DNA of 64,000 nt from OCS116 cluster bacterium AG-390-A19 (GTDB taxonomy: Bacteria; Pseudomonadota; Alphaproteobacteria; MED-G09). Both the position numbers and the translations under genes were made by a program. The stretch lies in NCBI GenBank assembly GCA_003278145.1, contig QCGV01000002.1, forward strand, positions 1 to 64,000, in the 5' to 3' direction. How positions within the stretch are numbered: position 1 is the first letter of the stretch; every line of letters begins with the position of its first letter. Below are positions 47,632 to 56,525 of the stretch, in pieces. The notes under the pieces are model-generated. The model made no database searches and was not told the origin of the DNA. It was given only the letters and a program-made list of their open reading frames with translations.

Positions 47632-48978
47632 TTAAGAGGATTTTGAATTATATTCTTTTAATCTTTGTTCAATATCATTTGGATACGTCCAATCATCACC
47701 CATAGCCTGTTCTACTCTGAGTTCTTTAGGAATCTTATTTATACCAATAATTTTATCCACTTCTTGATGCCAATGATAAATTCTTGCCTCTTGGTAACTA
47801 AGAGGTACACCATCAAAAGCATAAGAGTCGACAGCTTTTTGAATCCAGCCTCCAAACTGAAGATCCTCATCGAGAACATCATTAAATCCTTGAATTTGAG
47901 AGTCCCATATCTCAGGTCTTTCTCCTCCACCCCAATCAGGGGCTATCCACATAACCTCAAAAATACACTCGTTAATACTTGTTGGCCACCATTGTAATAT
48001 AGGAAAGCCTCTCTCTGACATTGGAGAAACTAAATTAGGCATTAAGTTATAGGATTGGGTACACGTTCTAGCGATATATCCAGCCGTCTCTATTTCAGGT
48101 CTTGGATCTACAGTACCAATTTCTATTCCTAACTTTTTAGTACCCTTCGGAAGCGGATGATAACTAGTCGAATTTGGGTCTGAAGAATCAGCAACACCAT
48201 AAACTGGTAAATCTGGATAAGATCTACTTGGTGCTACCATTCTGCCATGGCCATGAGGATAGAAAGTATTTACATTTCCTCGATAATCTAAGCCTACATG
48301 AACTGTTTTAGGATGAATTGATTGAACATGGTAAACTTCCATATTTGCTTCCATTGCAATTTTCCAATTACACTTTACATCATAGCTGTACTGATCAACT
48401 AAACGCAGAGATCCTAGCTGGAATTCTTTAAGCTCTTCATAAATAGGACCTAAGCTTTCTTTCAAAGTAATTGCATCAAGGTCAAAATTTATAAATATAA
48501 GATTCCCCATTAACTCAATATTGATTTTATGAAGACTTCTGCAGCTATCATCAAAATCTACAAAGTCTTGAGGGTCTCTTTTACCTATTAAATCGCCGTC
48601 AAAATTATAATTCCAGCCATGGTAGCCGCATAATAAACTTTTTTCTTTTCCATAATCCTCTCTAACAATTGCAGCACCTCTATGACGGCACATATTATAA
48701 AAAGCGGTCACTTCATTTTTATTTTTTCTTACAATAATAACAGGCTGGCCTGTTTTTTCCCAAAGTTTATAACAACCAGTTTCTGGAATCTCATCTAGAT
48801 GACCAGCCAAAAGCCAAGTCTTTTTCCACAAATTTTCTTTTTCTAACTCAAAGAATTCTTTATCAGTATATCTCTTTCCTGGAAGATCTGGTAATTTAGG
48901 AAAAGTTGAAGGTGGAGATGTTCTATTCCTCTCGTATTCAATCAAATCTTTTATCTTATCAATTTGTACTTGATCCAT
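47632..48978 (-). CDS. Rieske [2Fe-2S] oxygenase alpha subunit
   Basis: CRHRGAAIVREDYGKEKSLLCGYHGWNY; NMEVYHVQSIH. Confidence 0.92.
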   Translation of the reverse strand: MDQVQIDKIKDLIEYERNRTSPPSTFPKLPDLPGKRYTDKEFFELEKENLWKKTWLLAGHLDEIPETGCYKLWEKTGQPVIIVRKNKNEVTAFYNMCRHRGAAIVREDYGKEKSLLCGYHGWNYNFDGDLIGKRDPQDFVDFDDSCRSLHKINIELMGNLIFINFDLDAITLKESLGPIYEELKEFQLGSLRLVDQYSYDVKCNWKIAMEANMEVYHVQSIHPKTVHVGLDYRGNVNTFYPHGHGRMVAPSRSYPDLPVYGVADSSDPNSTSYHPLPKGTKKLGIEIGTVDPRPEIETAGYIARTCTQSYNLMPNLVSPMSERGFPILQWWPTSINECIFEVMWIAPDWGGGERPEIWDSQIQGFNDVLDEDLQFGGWIQKAVDSYAFDGVPLSYQEARIYHWHQEVDKIIGINKIPKELRVEQAMGDDWTYPNDIEQRLKEYNSKSS

Positions 48979-49021
48979 TTTTTACCTCATACACTATTCG
49001 AAATTATGGTTATCAAAAAAT

Positions 49022-50689
49022 TTAAACTATAGTTCCGCTTTTAATATCAGTATATTCATTATTTTCATAAACAACTGAACCATTAACAATAACTTTTTCA
49101 TAGCCTTTTGAGTACCGCATATAACGACTAGCCTCGCCAGGAAAATCATTCACGAATGCTTCATCAGAAATTCCTACTTCATTAATATCAAATAGAACTA
49201 AATCAGCAGCTTTACCTTCTTTAATCTCTCCTCGATCAAAGAGACCCCAATCATCCGCAACTTCTTTTGTCATTCTATGAACAGCTGTTGATAAAGATAT
49301 TTTATTAGTATCTCTTACGTAATGTTCTAAAAGGTGAGTAGTGTCTCCCGTGCCACAAAATTGAGTAATGTGGGCGCCAGCATCAGATGCTCCAAAGTGA
49401 CAGAGTTCATTCATAATAAGATAAGAAACGGACTCTTTATCAGAGTTAATTACATCCATAAGTTGAAATTCAGTCTTTAAGTCATCGGCATTAGCAATAT
49501 CTAAAATCACTTGTCCAATTTCCTTTTCTTCAGTTTGAGCAATTTCAGCTAAATATTTTCCAGTATATTTTTTATTATCATCCGAATAAACTTGACCAAC
49601 TTTCAGCATCGGCAATGCAGCGCTCATCCCTTGAGCATTTTTAGCTTCTTCAATAAGTATTTTTTGATTATCTATATTTGAAAATGCCTCTTTTCTATCT
49701 TTTACTGATAGATCCATAATGGATTTCCAAGTAGGCATTCCAAATAAAAGCATACTTGTCTCAGATAATCGCATATTCAAGTCAAAACAACGCGGCATGG
49801 TTTGACCGAATACTTTTGCTCCCCTATCTCTCTCTTTTTGAAGAGCTTCCATAATTCTCTCTGCTTTAGGAGCATCAGGAGTAGATAATACTGGTTGAAA
49901 AGTACACATGATACCTGTCTCTATACTTATATCCCCTAATTCTTGAATATTTTTTAATTGAGTTTCCATATCAATAAAGTATGGAACAACCTGCCAGACA
50001 CCTCTTCCTGTTATGGTTGCAGCTTTCGCAAGTGCCATTTTTTCTTTTATGCATGAAAAACGACTGGGTACAGGATCAAAATTCTCGTCAACATCAACAT
50101 ATGAAGATGAGACACCTAAGGCTCCATGCTTCATTGCCATTTCAACAATTTCTACCATTTGTTTAATTTCATCGTCTGTTGCTTCTCTTTTCTGGCTATC
50201 TTCACCCATTACATATAAACGAACTGCAGAATGACCAATCAAAGCACCAACATTAATGCCTAACCCAGGTTTGATATGATCAAGATACTCTCCAAAACTC
50301 TCCCATGAAAAAGGCACCGCTTCTTCAAAAGTAGGTTTTTTGATATCTTCAATTACCTGAAACATTGAGATAATTTTATTTTCACCGCCATTCCTAATTG
50401 GCGCAAGAGATAAAGAACAATTTCCTGTTACAACAGTTGTAACCCCGTGTTCAATTGAAGGAGTTGCATAACCATCCCAGCATAACTGTGGATCAAAATG
50501 TGTATGGATATCTATAAATCCTGGTGACAGTATTAAGCCCTTAGCATCAATTTGTTTATCACAATCATTGCTAATATTTCCAACCTCTTGAATGATACCA
50601 TCCTTAATAAATACGTCACCTTCAAAAGGATCTCCTCCAGTTCCATCAACAATGGTTGCATTTCGAATTACCATAGAATTATCTGACAT
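49022..50689 (-). CDS. Amidohydrolase, N-acyl-D-amino-acid deacylase-like
   Basis: MVIRNATIVDGTGGDPFEGDVFIKDGIIQEVG; SPGFIDIHTHFDPQLCWDG; VTTVVTGNC; GASDAGAHITQFCG. Confidence 0.88.
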   Translation of the reverse strand: MSDNSMVIRNATIVDGTGGDPFEGDVFIKDGIIQEVGNISNDCDKQIDAKGLILSPGFIDIHTHFDPQLCWDGYATPSIEHGVTTVVTGNCSLSLAPIRNGGENKIISMFQVIEDIKKPTFEEAVPFSWESFGEYLDHIKPGLGINVGALIGHSAVRLYVMGEDSQKREATDDEIKQMVEIVEMAMKHGALGVSSSYVDVDENFDPVPSRFSCIKEKMALAKAATITGRGVWQVVPYFIDMETQLKNIQELGDISIETGIMCTFQPVLSTPDAPKAERIMEALQKERDRGAKVFGQTMPRCFDLNMRLSETSMLLFGMPTWKSIMDLSVKDRKEAFSNIDNQKILIEEAKNAQGMSAALPMLKVGQVYSDDNKKYTGKYLAEIAQTEEKEIGQVILDIANADDLKTEFQLMDVINSDKESVSYLIMNELCHFGASDAGAHITQFCGTGDTTHLLEHYVRDTNKISLSTAVHRMTKEVADDWGLFDRGEIKEGKAADLVLFDINEVGISDEAFVNDFPGEASRYMRYSKGYEKVIVNGSVVYENNEYTDIKSGTIV

Positions 50690-50773
50690 TTATAGCTCCT
50701 AAAAATTAATGTATTTTTTCCTAGATAAAAAAAATTGTCTAGGCTTTTCATAAAAAAATTGTAAAGTATTAAA

Positions 50774-51289
50774 ATGTTTACTTCTGAACGTCCAATAATA
50801 CAAATAGCTTATGCAGTCAGAGATGTAAGAGAAGCCGCAGCATTTTGGTCTAAAAAATATAATATTGGACCATTCTATGTAAATGAACATATAAAAATAC
50901 AAAATACTCTTGTTAATAGAAAAGAAAGCGAGTTTGACCATTCGTCAGCATACGGGTGGAAAGAAAATACAATGATTGAGTTAATATGTGATCATGAAAT
51001 TCAAGATATTCCAAAAAATAGTAACTCAAAAGGAATACATCACGTTGCCTGGATTGCTCCTGATTTTGAAAAAGAAAAAGAAATTTTAGAAAAACAAGGT
51101 TGTGAGGAGGTATTATCTGCAAACGTAGGGCACCGAAACGGAATGAAATTCGCTTGGTTTTATCCAGGTGATGAAATAAATCACTTCTATGAAATTTATC
51201 AAAAAAGCGATGACATTAATAATTTTTATGAATTTTTATATGAGCAATCAAAGGATTGGAACGGAAAAAATCCAGTTAGAGATATATAA
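50774..51289 (+). CDS. VOC/glyoxalase-like protein
   Basis: QIAYAVRDVREAAAFWSKKYNIGPFYV; GIHHVAWIAPDFEKE. Confidence 0.8.
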   Translation: MFTSERPIIQIAYAVRDVREAAAFWSKKYNIGPFYVNEHIKIQNTLVNRKESEFDHSSAYGWKENTMIELICDHEIQDIPKNSNSKGIHHVAWIAPDFEKEKEILEKQGCEEVLSANVGHRNGMKFAWFYPGDEINHFYEIYQKSDDINNFYEFLYEQSKDWNGKNPVRDI

Positions 51290-51293
51290 GATA

Positions 51294-52349
51294 TTAGCTG
51301 AAATTTTTATTCACAAAATCTAAACCACTTGAACCAGGGCATAATTCTTTTTCTGAGAGAATATTGAGGGGCTTATGGTTAGTGTTGATAGTATCATGTA
51401 AATCCATTTCATTCTTATCGAGATAAATTAAACCTGTAACTACAGAACCATCGGATTGATGACCGTTAAGAACACTTAATGCATTTGATTTATCATAAGG
51501 GTTATGATTATTGTCTAATTTTCGTAAAATCATTTTTGAGCCATCATGAATTTCTACTTCTGTAGTTGTACCCTCATCATATTGAATCTTAATTTCTTCT
51601 TTGTCAGGAATAACATCTAAAAAACCAAGAGCTTCATTATGCTCCCTAAAATATTGGTAGCTTTTTGTGGATTGAATATGATTATTAAAAGTTACACATG
51701 GCGAAATGACATCAATAAATGAAAAACCTTTATATTTTAAAGCAGCAGTCATTAAAGGAACTAGCTGCTCTTTGTCGCCAGAAAAACTTCTAGCAACAAA
51801 ACCAGCTCCAAGTTGTATAGCTAATGCAGCAAGATCGATAGATTCAAAAAGGTTATCCTCGCCCTTCTTACTTTTAGATTCTTTATCGTTTGTTGCAGAG
51901 AACTGGCCTTTAGTAAGACCGTAGGTCCCATTATTATCCACAACATAGAGCATATTAAGACGGCGCCTTATAATATGACAAAATTGACCAAGACCAATTG
52001 AAGCAGTATCACCATCACCTGATACACCCAAATAAAACAAATCCCTATTAGCTAGATTAGCGCCTGTTGCTACAGAGGGCATTCTTCCATGAACTGAATT
52101 AAAACCATGAGATTTATTTAAAAAATAAGTAGGAGTTTTAGAAGAACAACCTATTCCAGATAGTTTAGCCAATTTATGAGCTGGTATTGATAAATTAAAA
52201 CAGGCCTCAATTATTGCCGATGATACAGAGTCATGACCACAGCCTGCACATAATGTTGATAATGCCCCCTCATAATCTCTTCTAGTCAATCCAAGTCTAT
52301 TCTTGGGTAATCGAGGGTGTTTAGCTGATGGTTTTTTTATATAACTCAT
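51294..52349 (-). CDS. 2-oxoacid:ferredoxin oxidoreductase beta subunit
   Basis: LCAGCGHDSVSSAI; SGIGCSSKTPTYF; HGRMPSVATG; GVSGDGDTASIGLGQFCHIIRR; YGLTKGQFS (TPP-binding). Confidence 0.9.
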   Translation of the reverse strand: MSYIKKPSAKHPRLPKNRLGLTRRDYEGALSTLCAGCGHDSVSSAIIEACFNLSIPAHKLAKLSGIGCSSKTPTYFLNKSHGFNSVHGRMPSVATGANLANRDLFYLGVSGDGDTASIGLGQFCHIIRRRLNMLYVVDNNGTYGLTKGQFSATNDKESKSKKGEDNLFESIDLAALAIQLGAGFVARSFSGDKEQLVPLMTAALKYKGFSFIDVISPCVTFNNHIQSTKSYQYFREHNEALGFLDVIPDKEEIKIQYDEGTTTEVEIHDGSKMILRKLDNNHNPYDKSNALSVLNGHQSDGSVVTGLIYLDKNEMDLHDTINTNHKPLNILSEKELCPGSSGLDFVNKNFS

Positions 52350-52359
52350 TATTTTTTAC

Positions 52360-54192
52360 TCATGCAGCAGTCTTTTTCTTTTTAGAAGCTTTTAACATGG
52401 ATTCATTCTTCTTCAAAAGATTTAAATATTCTTTGACTATAAAATCTGCAGTCACTGGGCTGCCATCAAAATTTAATATGGAATGTATATTTGAACAATT
52501 TTTATTTAATTCGTTAATTAATAAAGATCTCATTTGAGCATCTCTATTTTGTTCCATCACAATTATATGCTCATGCTCATCAATAAAAGATGAAATCCCT
52601 CTTCCAAATGGAAAGGATCTTATTCTGAGTAAGTCAATATTATGCCCTTGAGACTCCAAAATATCATTAGCTTCATCTATAGCACATGCTGTAGACCCAA
52701 AATATATTATACCTATACTAGTCTCTTCTTTTGCTTTCTTTCTAATTGACCTAGGAAGATATTTAAGAGATTTTTTAAATTTCTTAGTAATCCTCATCAT
52801 ATTATCGGCATTGATTCTACCGTCCTCAGTATAACCAGCGAAAGCATCATGCGATGTACCACGTGTAAAATATGAACCCTTAGTTTCATGAGTGCCTGGC
52901 AATGTTCGATATGGAATACCATCTCCGTCAACATCAAGATATCTTCCCCAGTTTACTAAATCATCTAAGTCTTTTTTGTTCAGTACTTTTCCTCTATTAT
53001 ACTTTGTTTTATCATCCCATTTTAATGGATCAATAACCCAATCATTCATTCCAATATCAAGATCACTCATTACAATAATTGGAGTTTGTAATATGTCAGC
53101 AAGATCAAAAGATTGCGCAGCCATTTCAAAGCACTCTTTTGGATCAGAGGGAAATAATAAAATATGCTTAGTATCACCATGAGAGGCATAAGCGCATGAT
53201 AAAATATCGGACTGTTGAGTTCTTGTTGGCATACCAGTAGAAGGTCCACCCCTTTGAATATTGAACAATACCAAAGGAATTTCAGCAAAATATGCTAGAC
53301 CAAGAAATTCACTCATTAAGGAAACTCCAGGTCCAGATGTCGCGGTAAATGCCCTTGCACCATTCCAGTTAGCTCCAATTGCCATACCAACCGCAGATAA
53401 TTCATCCTCTGCTTGAACAATACCAGCATTAACCTTATTTTCATCATTAACCCTGAAAATATTCACATATTTTTGGAAGGCTTCAACAAGAGATGTAGAT
53501 GGGGTAATTGGATACCATCCAGCAACGGTTGCACCACCATAGACACAGCCAAGGCCTGCGGCTTCATTACCTTGAATCAATATTTTTTTCTTTGTAGTCC
53601 TTACCTTTTTAACACTTATATCCAAATTAAGGTCTAAATTATTTTTAGCATAATCTATTCCTAAATGAAGAGCCTGAATATTTGGAGGAATAAGCTTAGG
53701 TTTCTTTTCAAAGTCTTCCTTAATTAAATTCTCAATAATCTTAATATCAATTTTCAATAAAACTGCTAATGCACCCAGACAAACAATATTTTTAAATAAT
53801 TGCCTTTGTCTTGGATCTTCATAGTTATCTGAGCAAATTTTGGCCATTGGAATACCAATGTAATTAATATTTTTTCTAGGAAATTTTCTTTCCATTGTAT
53901 TATCATAAATTAAATAACCACCGGGAAGAATTTCTTTCATATCAGACTGATAAGTCTGAGGATTTAAAGTTATAAAACAATCAATACCATCTCTTCTTGC
54001 GGCATAACCATCTTTACTTATCCTTACTTCAAACCAAGTTGGTAAACCTTGAATATTAGAAGGAAAAATATTTTTTGGAGTTACAGGAACACCCATACGA
54101 AATATAGATTTTGCAAACATTAAATTTGCACTTGCAGAACCAGATCCGTTAACATTTGCGAACTTGACTACAAAATCATTTACTTTACTCAT
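52360..54192 (-). CDS. 2-oxoacid:acceptor oxidoreductase, fused gamma-alpha subunit
   Basis: N-terminal gamma domain (VKFANVNGSGSASANLMFAK), then IQGNEAAGLGCVYGGATVAGWYPITPSTSLVE; true ATG likely 54192, overlapping the upstream stop by 4 nt. Confidence 0.9.
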   Translation of the reverse strand: MSKVNDFVVKFANVNGSGSASANLMFAKSIFRMGVPVTPKNIFPSNIQGLPTWFEVRISKDGYAARRDGIDCFITLNPQTYQSDMKEILPGGYLIYDNTMERKFPRKNINYIGIPMAKICSDNYEDPRQRQLFKNIVCLGALAVLLKIDIKIIENLIKEDFEKKPKLIPPNIQALHLGIDYAKNNLDLNLDISVKKVRTTKKKILIQGNEAAGLGCVYGGATVAGWYPITPSTSLVEAFQKYVNIFRVNDENKVNAGIVQAEDELSAVGMAIGANWNGARAFTATSGPGVSLMSEFLGLAYFAEIPLVLFNIQRGGPSTGMPTRTQQSDILSCAYASHGDTKHILLFPSDPKECFEMAAQSFDLADILQTPIIVMSDLDIGMNDWVIDPLKWDDKTKYNRGKVLNKKDLDDLVNWGRYLDVDGDGIPYRTLPGTHETKGSYFTRGTSHDAFAGYTEDGRINADNMMRITKKFKKSLKYLPRSIRKKAKEETSIGIIYFGSTACAIDEANDILESQGHNIDLLRIRSFPFGRGISSFIDEHEHIIVMEQNRDAQMRSLLINELNKNCSNIHSILNFDGSPVTADFIVKEYLNLLKKNESMLKASKKKKTAA

Positions 54193-55976
54193 CCTGAACA
54201 ACCATCTTTTGATTGAGCACCCATATAGAAGAATTTTTGCATATCCCATGCCCCAGTTGGACAACGCTCTGCGCATAACCCGCAATGCAGACATAAATCC
54301 TCATCTTTTACCATGACTCTAGATGTTGGTAGAACATCAGAAACATAAATATCTTCTTCCAAATTTAAAGCTGGAACTCTTAAACTAGCTCTTAATTTAT
54401 CTTCCTCATCATTCTGAACAAAATTAATACAGTCTTCCGGACATACATCAACACAAGCATCACATTCGATGCATCTATTCTCTTCAAATACTGTTTGGAC
54501 ATCGCAGTTAAGGCAACGACTGGCCTCCTGGAAAGCCATCTCATCATCGTACCCTAGCTCTACTTCTAGTTTTCTATTTTTTAATGATTCTTTTAAATCA
54601 GCGTGAGGAACCGATAGACGTTCAACTTCATCATAGCCATTATCGTATGACCATTCATGAAGTCCCATTTTTGAAGATTCAAGAAATACATGAGGTTCCG
54701 GTCTTTCATTTAAATCTTTACCATTGCAAAATAAATCTATCGAAATAGCTGCTTGGTGAGCATGCGCAACTGCTGTTATAATATTTTCAGGACCCCAAGC
54801 AGCATCACCACCAAAAAAAACTTTAGGAAGAGTTGACTGCATGGTTTTTTTATCAACCACTGGCATATCCCATTCACCGAATTCGATTCCAAGATCTTTC
54901 TCCATCCATTCAAAAGCATTGTCCTGTCCAATTGCCATGAGAACATCGTCACATTCAACTTCGACTAAAGGTTCACCTGTTGGAATAAGTTTTCTTTTAC
55001 CATTTGAATATTCTGCAGTAACTTTCTCGAAAAGCATTCCACATAATTTGCCATCCTTTATAATAAATTCTTTAGGGACATGGTTTTCATAAATAGGAAT
55101 ATTTTCCATTTCAGCCTCTTCAACTTCCCAATCTGAAGCTTTCATATCAACCTTAGGAGATCTAACATAAACACCAACCTCTTTACCACCCAATCTAACT
55201 GCAGTTCTGCAGCAATCCATGGCTGTATTACCACCTCCTAAGACAATTACTTTTTTACCAATTTTTGATACATGTTCAAAAGCTACTGAAGCTAAAAAGT
55301 CTATTCCTATATGAATATTTTTGGATGCTTCTTGCCTTCCAGGAATATTTAAATCTTTCCCTTTAGGAGCACCAGTACCTATAAAAACAGCATCATGATC
55401 AAGTTTTAAAAATTCCTTAAAGCTATTAACTTCATGATTATATTCTACTTTCAAACCCATATTAATTATTTGATTACATTCTTCATCTAAAACTTCTGCA
55501 GGCAATCTAAAAGAAGGTATATTAGTTCTCATTAAACCACCTGGAACTGGATCCCTCTCATAAGCAGTACACTCATAACCTAGTGGTAATAAATCTCTAG
55601 CAACTGCTAATGAAACAGGTCCTGCACCTAATAGCGCTATCTTTTTACCGTTGGTCTTTTTAGGAGGCTTAGGAATTAATTTACTTACATCGTCTTTGTA
55701 ATCAGCAGCAACTCTTTTTAATCTACAAATGGCTACAGGTTCATCTTCAACTCGAACTCTTCTACAAGCAGGCTCACAAGGCCTATCACAGGTTCTCCCT
55801 AAAACACCAGGAAAGACATTTGACTCCCAATTAAGCATGTATGCATCTGTATACTTACCAGCGGCAATTAATCTTATGTATTCTGGTACTGGTGTATGCG
55901 CGGGACAAGCCCACTGGCAATCAACAACTTTGTGAAAGTATTCAGGGTCCGAAATATCCGTCGGCTTCATTGACAT
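54189..55976 (-). CDS. GltD-like NAD(P)-binding oxidoreductase with C-terminal 4Fe-4S ferredoxin domain
   Basis: CQWACPAHTPVPEYI; GRTCDRPCEPACRR; LGAGPVSLAVARDL; CIECDACVDVCPEDCI; CLHCGLCAERCPTGAW. Confidence 0.9.
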   Translation of the reverse strand: MSMKPTDISDPEYFHKVVDCQWACPAHTPVPEYIRLIAAGKYTDAYMLNWESNVFPGVLGRTCDRPCEPACRRVRVEDEPVAICRLKRVAADYKDDVSKLIPKPPKKTNGKKIALLGAGPVSLAVARDLLPLGYECTAYERDPVPGGLMRTNIPSFRLPAEVLDEECNQIINMGLKVEYNHEVNSFKEFLKLDHDAVFIGTGAPKGKDLNIPGRQEASKNIHIGIDFLASVAFEHVSKIGKKVIVLGGGNTAMDCCRTAVRLGGKEVGVYVRSPKVDMKASDWEVEEAEMENIPIYENHVPKEFIIKDGKLCGMLFEKVTAEYSNGKRKLIPTGEPLVEVECDDVLMAIGQDNAFEWMEKDLGIEFGEWDMPVVDKKTMQSTLPKVFFGGDAAWGPENIITAVAHAHQAAISIDLFCNGKDLNERPEPHVFLESSKMGLHEWSYDNGYDEVERLSVPHADLKESLKNRKLEVELGYDDEMAFQEASRCLNCDVQTVFEENRCIECDACVDVCPEDCINFVQNDEEDKLRASLRVPALNLEEDIYVSDVLPTSRVMVKDEDLCLHCGLCAERCPTGAWDMQKFFYMGAQSKDGCSG

Positions 55977-56117
55977 TTTAATGCAGGCTCATCTCTAATA
56001 TTAAATCCCAATAATTTATATTCGAATCAGTCCTTAATTAATTACGAATCAGAAATTAAGATTCACTGACTAACAAGTCAACTTAATAACTAAAAAATAG
56101 GGCAGAAAGATGACTTA

Positions 56118-56498
56118 TTATCCTAAAACTCTGGCAGTTTCCTGTTCATAAGCCTTCATATCAAAATAATCTCTCCAATTGCATATGAGACCATCTTTAA
56201 ATTCCATAACCCCCATTACTAAAATATCCATCCACTGGCCATTTATTTCAAATCTATCGGTTCTCTCTGTAAGAACAATTCCATCAGAATTCTCAGCAAT
56301 ATTATGGACAATCCACTCAATATTTGATGCCATCTGAATAAATGCCTCTAAAGAAGGTCTAATTTCATCCTTACCACGCTGAGGGTCCATTGGAATATTA
56401 TGATAAAAACAATCATCAGTCATAGAGTCCATGATTCCATCAATATCTCTATTGTTCCAATGTTCGATAAATTTTAAAGCTCTTGTAGTATTACTCAT
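56118..56498 (-). CDS. Limonene-1,2-epoxide hydrolase / SnoaL-like protein
   Basis: FIEHWNNRDIDGIMDSMTDDCFYHNIPMDPQRGKDEIR; DRFEINGQWMDILVMGVMEFKDGLICNWRDYFD. Confidence 0.85.
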   Translation of the reverse strand: MSNTTRALKFIEHWNNRDIDGIMDSMTDDCFYHNIPMDPQRGKDEIRPSLEAFIQMASNIEWIVHNIAENSDGIVLTERTDRFEINGQWMDILVMGVMEFKDGLICNWRDYFDMKAYEQETARVLG

Positions 56499-56525
56499 TT
56501 CATATCCCCTAAAAATAAAACTTAA

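Noticed and set aside
50699-50941. 80-aa minus-strand ORF over the start of the VOC gene
   Set aside because: Overlaps the better supported VOC-like CDS; composition is typical of non-coding AT-rich sequence.
54193-54294. 34-aa N-terminal extension of the oxidoreductase alpha ORF
   Set aside because: Lies inside the C-terminus of the upstream GltD-like gene in another frame; ATG at 54192 with 4-nt overlap is more likely.
25815-56498. Accessory region as an integrative island, with tRNA-Ala at 43043 as attachment site
   Set aside because: No integrase, transposase, direct repeat of the tRNA 3' end or flanking att-like repeat seen; tRNA is in the middle, not at an edge.
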